This document shows, piece after piece, positions 59,388-64,000 of a stretch of DNA of 64,000 nt. The stretch is taken from the NCBI RefSeq assembly GCF_036417845.1, contig NC_089979.1:121987415-122051414 (forward strand), read 5' to 3'. The number at the start of each line of letters is the position of its first letter. The stretch's first letter is position 1. This stretch comes from Apteryx mantelli (taxonomy: Eukaryota; Chordata; Aves; Apterygiformes; Apterygidae). The notes beneath the pieces are model-generated. The model was given only the letters and a program-made list of their open reading frames with translations, was not told the DNA's origin and searched no databases. The translations under genes and the position numbers were made by a program.

Positions 59388-62300
59388 CTGCAAAGAAAGG
59401 ATTAAACTAAATGTTAAACCCAGGTTTCATTCTGCAACTTAAGGTTCAAGCAGGTGCCTCTGCAGCTTCCTTTGCCAAAGCGTACAAAATTATAGGAGCA
59501 GGAGCATGATGTACAGTAACCAAAGTCGGCCTTCCAAGCTGCGCTCATCTTGTGCACTGCATCAGCAAATTACAATGTAAACAGACTTAAACTGGAGTAC
59601 ACAAGAGCAGTGGTAATCCTCTAGTCTGAATTTGTCAGCAAAGGCTTGCACAGCCACTGCGTTAAGAGGTTCCTTCTGGCACCTTATTTGATTTGTTCTG
59701 GAAAGCAGGATTTTCAGCAAGCAGGACAGCGATTAAAAAAAAACAATTAAACTGAGCTTTTCCTTAAAATAAACGTACCATCAGAATCTCACTGATCCTT
59801 TATTTCCTGAGGAACCTCTAACCCCGTTGCTGCACTGAGACAAAACTGGGGAACCTCCCCAGCTAGCAGACGAATAGTTAAAAAAAACTTAAATGTCATC
59901 ATTACTGTGGGATGAGGACGTTCGAGAACTGCCTTCCCCAAGGAGGCGGCCAGTGGGTCAGAGCTCGGCAAGCTGGCAATATGCCTAGGGCAGCTGAGAG
60001 GGTTTTCCTGCTCCCTTTATAAAGCTGAAAAACATTGGCCCAGGGCGTATCCAGCTGTGCGTACCTCGTTCGGCTTCACATTCAGGGGATGATGCCCCGC
60101 TGCATTCGCTTCGGGGCCCTAGGACAGGAAAGACCACCCCAAACTCGGAGAGGGAGACAGGACTGGGCAGATCCAGGCTTCCAGGTCGCGTTGCGGGAGG
60201 AAACTGAGCGTGCACCTCGCAGGGGCTCGTGGGACCAGAGCTGAAGCTGGACACCGACTGAGTTTCTGAATCTTCTTCAGATACAAAGCTACTGCCGTTG
60301 TCATCCTCAAACACTTCCGAAGCCACTGCAACGTTTAAAGAATACTCCAATCAGCAAACCTATCTCCCCTTTCCAGGGAATTTCAGTAACTCAGTTTTGC
60401 ATCTTCTGTACGTACATGCACTGCTATCCCACTCAAGTAGTTTGCCCCCCTTGCAAAGCCTTAACCTCATAAGTAGATCACGAAGGCCTGATTCTGCCCC
60501 ATTTCCAGAGAGAAGCTTTGAGGAACAGCAGACCCAACATGACATGCCCTGCAAGACCAAATCAATAGCTACTACTCCTTATCCTAAGACACTCTTGGGT
60601 TTTTTTACTGTTCCCTGCTGCTCCCTGCTCACCTGGCCTTGCTCATATGTCACCTTCTGTACATAATTTAGGACAGGGACTAGTCCACTATGCCTATTTC
60701 AGCCAGCAACATCTCAGTCCCACCAAGGATTCCTGGTTATTTACAGCACTAATCAGAAAGCAGATGTGGCTGCAGGGGCAGACTACTTCCACCTTACCTT
60801 GCCACTTCTACAGTTAAAATCCAACATAAACTCCTAAGATCTTCATTTGGATGAGGATCACTAAATGACAACAACTAAAAAAAAAAAAAAGCCCTAAGCC
60901 ACATAAAATCATTCTCCCTGCTTATGTTCACTCATTTGTGGAATTCCAATTAGAGCAAACCAAGTCCAAACTGTCCGTCTAGATTAAGCTGGAGGCTCTT
61001 TGTTAGGAACAGCAGGAGGAATCCATGAATACAAGTTCCATTTTGTGCAACACATGTGGTATAGATTTTATTAAAAACCAGTGTTTTCAATCTGGCCTTA
61101 TTGCAGGATGGGGACTATGAACGAAAGACTTTTGCCCACAAGTAGTCCCATTGCGATAAGAAAGTTACTTATGTGCATCAGCCTTTGCACAACAAAAGCG
61201 TGTGCTGGCACTGCACAGGTTTGAAGGTGTCCCACAAATAGCAAGACATTTATAATGACCTGAGATTTTCTTCAATTGTGCTTCCTTGCAATTCCTACTA
61301 CTGTCAGAGAGGCTCAGAACCAACTTGAAAGATGCGTAAGAGCAAAGTACAGCAGAGGCTTAAAGGAAAAGTTTCAAAGTAGTTCTTCTGTTATCTCCAC
61401 AGCCTGGGGTTCATGTGCACCACTCAGACATGAAGGGGGCAAAGAGAGGCAGCTACCATCATGGTTATTTCAGAGATTTCAGCCTCTTTCTACTGTATGA
61501 ACTACATTGCAGAACTGACCTAAAAGGTTTCAGAAGACAAAATGGGTAACCAGCATTATCCACCTCCCCGATGCCTCCTCTGGGGCATTTTGCGCCTGTA
61601 GACAGTTTGTTGTGGTTTTGTTTTTAATGTCAAATCCAAGCTGCACAATGACCCTTCTCATTTGCTATATTTTATCAGTATACAGAGAGCAATTCAGATA
61701 ACTTGCAGAGGGTAAAAGCAAAAAAGGTTGAGCAAAAAAGATGTTCGTAGTTGCAGGAGTCCTTTAACTGGTGAGGAGCACTGACACCAGCTAGCCTAGA
61801 GCAAGCACAAATTATAGCTTATTCTTTACCACCGAAACTTGCTATACAATACAAGAGCATCTGCTAGGGCATAATAAATAAAATAAAATAAAATAAAATA
61901 AACCTTGTGCTGAATGCTGAAGTGTTTTACTTAACTCCAACAGACAGAAATCAAGAGGCCTTGGTGGAAACCCCTCATGTTACAATGCATGAGAGCTTGA
62001 CCTTGTCATGCTACTTTGGTTATATCTGGCAGGCTACTAGTCCTGCCCTGCCATAACCCAGGGCTGGGGCTGGCCATGATACAGCTTGGAGTCCTTCCAC
62101 ACATGTAGAATTGTACAGTCCAAAGAGAGGGATGAGCTCAGCTGCCAGGCCTTGCCTAAAGCCTCAGCAGTGGCCAGGAGGGCAAAACCTGCCTGGCTGT
62201 TTCTGCCCCTGTGTACTGGGCCCCTAAACTTCTTCAGCGTAAGAAAACTGTTATGCCCAAGGCTCCTGGGGTGCTTGCTGTGCACCAGCTTGTTGGGGGG

Positions 62301-63792
62301 GGGGGGAATTTGTGGGTATCCAAAGCAGCAAACCCTGCCTAACTCAAGAGGACTCAACCTAGGTCCTTCAAGGAGTCACAAGCTATAAGCCATGCTGAAA
62401 CCTCATTAGATCAGCTGGCCCAGACACCATACGCACTATAGCGAAGGGGCTCAAGCACATGGTGCAAAAACTCATACCGCTACAGAGGACTGAAAGCCAG
62501 CGCAGGTCTGCCCCCAGCTCCCGCCACGCAGCTGGGCCATGCTGCAGGCAGGCCTGTGGGTCCCCAGCGCTGGTGTCTACATGGGCATGGCTGGGAGAGT
62601 GAAGGCACTGGGATCATGCAATTACGAACTCCTGCAATCGTGACCTAGACTCTCCTGCAGGAAATGGAGCTGAAATACAAATTGAACTGGGATTTGTGGG
62701 TCTGGACTGCGAGCAAATAATTTCTGCAACAGAAAGGGAGAAAAATGCCCAGCAGGGAGAAAAAAAAAAAGTCTGGACCACAATCAATTTCAATCTATCT
62801 TCTTTCTCCCAGAGCAGGACAGAAGTAAATTCATAACACCATAGACTGCTCCAGTCTTTGCAACTCAAACTCCCCACGTACCACTGGTTATGTAGGCTGG
62901 CAGCTCGCTCAGGTGCTGCCATCACCCAAGGAAGATGCGTCCTGTACAGAGCCCCAGTACCCAGCCTTAACATACTGCGGCTTCTTTGCTTCCCTTGTTT
63001 GAAGTACACGTGCTGCGCTCAAGTCAACATATTGACAAAAGATCCCGCAGCATGAAGGAGCTTATCCTTATACTCACTCTACGCACAACGTCACACGTTT
63101 CTACATGAGTGTAGCTGCAGCATTAGTCCCCCTGCCGTGGACCCAGGACTGCAGGTACATGTGCTTGATCCAAAAAGGCCTATTTCCAAACCAGTACTGC
63201 TACCTCAGCCCAACTGGCTAAACGATCTACTACAGCCTGCAACCACCCCAGCCAAAAGTCACTAAAAGCAGCATCACTGGCTTAAAAATTAGGAGCATGC
63301 TTTTAAGTGGATTAATTTTATTCCTTTCATTCCTTTCAGCAGCAATGCTAAGGCAACAGCTGATGCACTTCAACTCATCGCCCTTTCCTTTGAAAGCTGA
63401 CTATCAAAAACACAATAAACTCCTGTAAAAAAAATGGAAGTGTAATGAGTTAACCACAGCCACACAACAGCCAACTAATTTCAAGCTGCAGCACACACAG
63501 AGCAGCCTTCATCTCGACATCTCTTATGATGCCCACGGGATACTCCCTGGCACGGGAGTGCTCTGTACTCACCTGAGATGGTGTCTGACTCCAGTTTACT
63601 TGCAGACAGGTCTTCCACAGAGGTATTGCTCCCTTCAGCACCCACGCCACATCCTCGTGGTCCCATGGCAGTGGACCGTCTCCTCTCGTGAATCTCATCT
63701 GAGATCATCTCCAGGTTTTTCAAAGCAGTCTTATACTCTCCCTTTGCCAGGGCCAGTTTTGCCTGCAGGTCATCCACCGTTTTCTTCAATTG
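59206..63792 (-). CDS. SH3BP5: SH3 domain-binding protein 5 (Sab), C-terminal part
   Basis: Three minus-strand exons (63573-63792, 60065-60325, 59206-59387) join in frame to 220 residues plus TGA and match the C-terminal half of SH3BP5 throughout. SH3BP5 sits on the mitochondrial outer membrane, where it docks JNK. It also binds the BTK SH3 domain and acts as a RAB11 exchange factor through its coiled-coil region. The window shows the end of the coiled coil (QLKKTVDDLQAKLALAKGEY), the Ser-rich acidic region and the JNK-docking motif RPGSLDLPSP (60159-60188). It also shows a basic/Ser-rich tail ending QIG, as in the human protein. Upstream exons, the start codon and promoter lie beyond the right edge. 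The gene is convergent with CAPN7, the same neighbour pair as on human 3p25. Confidence 0.95.
59388..60064 (-). other. SH3BP5 last intron
   Basis: 677 bp with a GTACGCAC donor (minus) and a CTTTGCAG acceptor. Open frames that run through it are chance extensions of the exon. Confidence 0.85.
60065..60325 (-). CDS. SH3BP5: SH3BP5 penultimate coding exon with JNK-docking motif
   Basis: Acceptor ACGTTGCAG (minus), phase 1 entry. Encodes VASEVFEDDNGSSFVSEEDS, then ETQSVSSFSSGPTSP, the kinase-interaction motif RPGSLDLPSP with VSLSEFG, and FPVLGPRSECSGASSPECE. Donor GTACGCAC. Confidence 0.96.
60326..63572 (-). other. SH3BP5 intron
   Basis: 3.2 kb, donor GTGAGTAC and acceptor GTTGCAG (minus). Holds an A14-type run near 60877, an (AAATA)n repeat at 61873-61902, a G-run near 62296-62307 and an A-rich run near 62760. 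No other exon is supported. Confidence 0.85.
61873..61902. repeat. (AAATA)n microsatellite
   Basis: About five to six AAATA units within the SH3BP5 intron. Confidence 0.9.
63573..63792 (-). CDS. SH3BP5: SH3BP5 exon encoding end of coiled coil
   Basis: Acceptor TTGTTAG (minus). Encodes QLKKTVDDLQAKLALAKGEY, LKNLEMISDEIHERRRS, then AMGPRGCGVGAEGS and SVEDLSASKLESDTIS plus one base. Heptad-like Leu/Ile spacing continues into ISDEIHERR. Donor GTGAGTAC. Confidence 0.96.
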
Positions 63793-64000
63793 CTAACAAG
63801 GAAGATGGATATTAGACATGCTTTTATTATGAACGGCATGGAAGCACCGTATTCAGTTTTCCATTAAGCACTCAACTGATTTCGCTCTGCATAAGCAAGC
63901 TAGCACCAACCAGTGTTGGTATCTAGGCGATCGAGGGTTTGTAGTTGAAGAGCATCCCAGTAAAAGCTCTGTGCTGGCACTTGGCCCGGGATGGATGGGA
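63793..64000 (-). other. SH3BP5 intron, truncated by window edge
   Basis: Sequence upstream of the acceptor at 63793-63795; no further SH3BP5 exon lies within the remaining 200 bp. Confidence 0.8.

Noticed and set aside
59985-60064. Extension of the SH3BP5 frame past 60065
   Set aside because: The donor GTACGCAC at 60064 and the in-phase acceptor at 59388 show that the continued frame is intronic readthrough.
62037-63009. Open frames of 100-131 codons in the SH3BP5 intron
   Set aside because: Overlapping on both strands, no domain, and located between two well-defined SH3BP5 exons.
1-64000. CRISPR arrays, tRNA/rRNA genes, bacterial operons
   Set aside because: No spaced direct repeats, cloverleaf-type boxes or ribosomal segments were recognised, and the gene structure is clearly vertebrate nuclear.

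Overview
The window reads as vertebrate nuclear DNA, most likely from a bird. It is AT-rich and intron-rich, every deduced exon is bounded by GT...AG, and CR1-type LINE fragments and a solo endogenous-retrovirus LTR are present. The CR1 copy in CAPN7 intron 1 has the look of an avian CR1 3' end. The species cannot be named from the sequence alone.

Layout. 1-21.4 kb: gene-poor DNA with no coding exon I can support. It holds a well-preserved 828-bp solo LTR (4610-5437, 5-bp target duplication ACCTC, minus orientation), old CR1-like remnants (about 8745-9180 and 17040-18240) and simple repeats. 21.47-22.48 kb: a strong CpG island with GC boxes and NRF1-like sites, the promoter of CAPN7. 21893-53000 (+): complete CAPN7 (calpain 7) in 21 coding exons. 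They join in frame to 813 residues, with two N-terminal MIT domains, a calpain protease core (Cys290/His458/Asn478) and C-terminal C2-like domains. Its introns hold a CR1 fragment, two MIR-like SINE relics, a compact hairpin and a (TG)n tract. The first AATAAA after the stop is at 56860, suggesting a 3' UTR of about 3.9 kb. 57.4-64 kb (-): the 3' end of SH3BP5 (Sab), its last three coding exons (220 residues plus stop) and 3' UTR. The upstream exons lie beyond the right edge.

The two genes converge tail to tail, and their predicted poly(A) sites lie only about 0.5-0.6 kb apart. CAPN7 is an ESCRT-linked cysteine protease. SH3BP5 is a mitochondrial JNK-docking protein and RAB11 exchange factor. 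Their adjacency is conserved synteny (they are also neighbours on human 3p25), not an operon-like unit. I found no convincing new multi-gene system. The best candidates for a second look are the solo LTR with its internal 142-bp duplication and AP-1-like sites, the intron-10 hairpin, the in-frame uORF of CAPN7 and an unexplained open stretch in CAPN7 intron 1.
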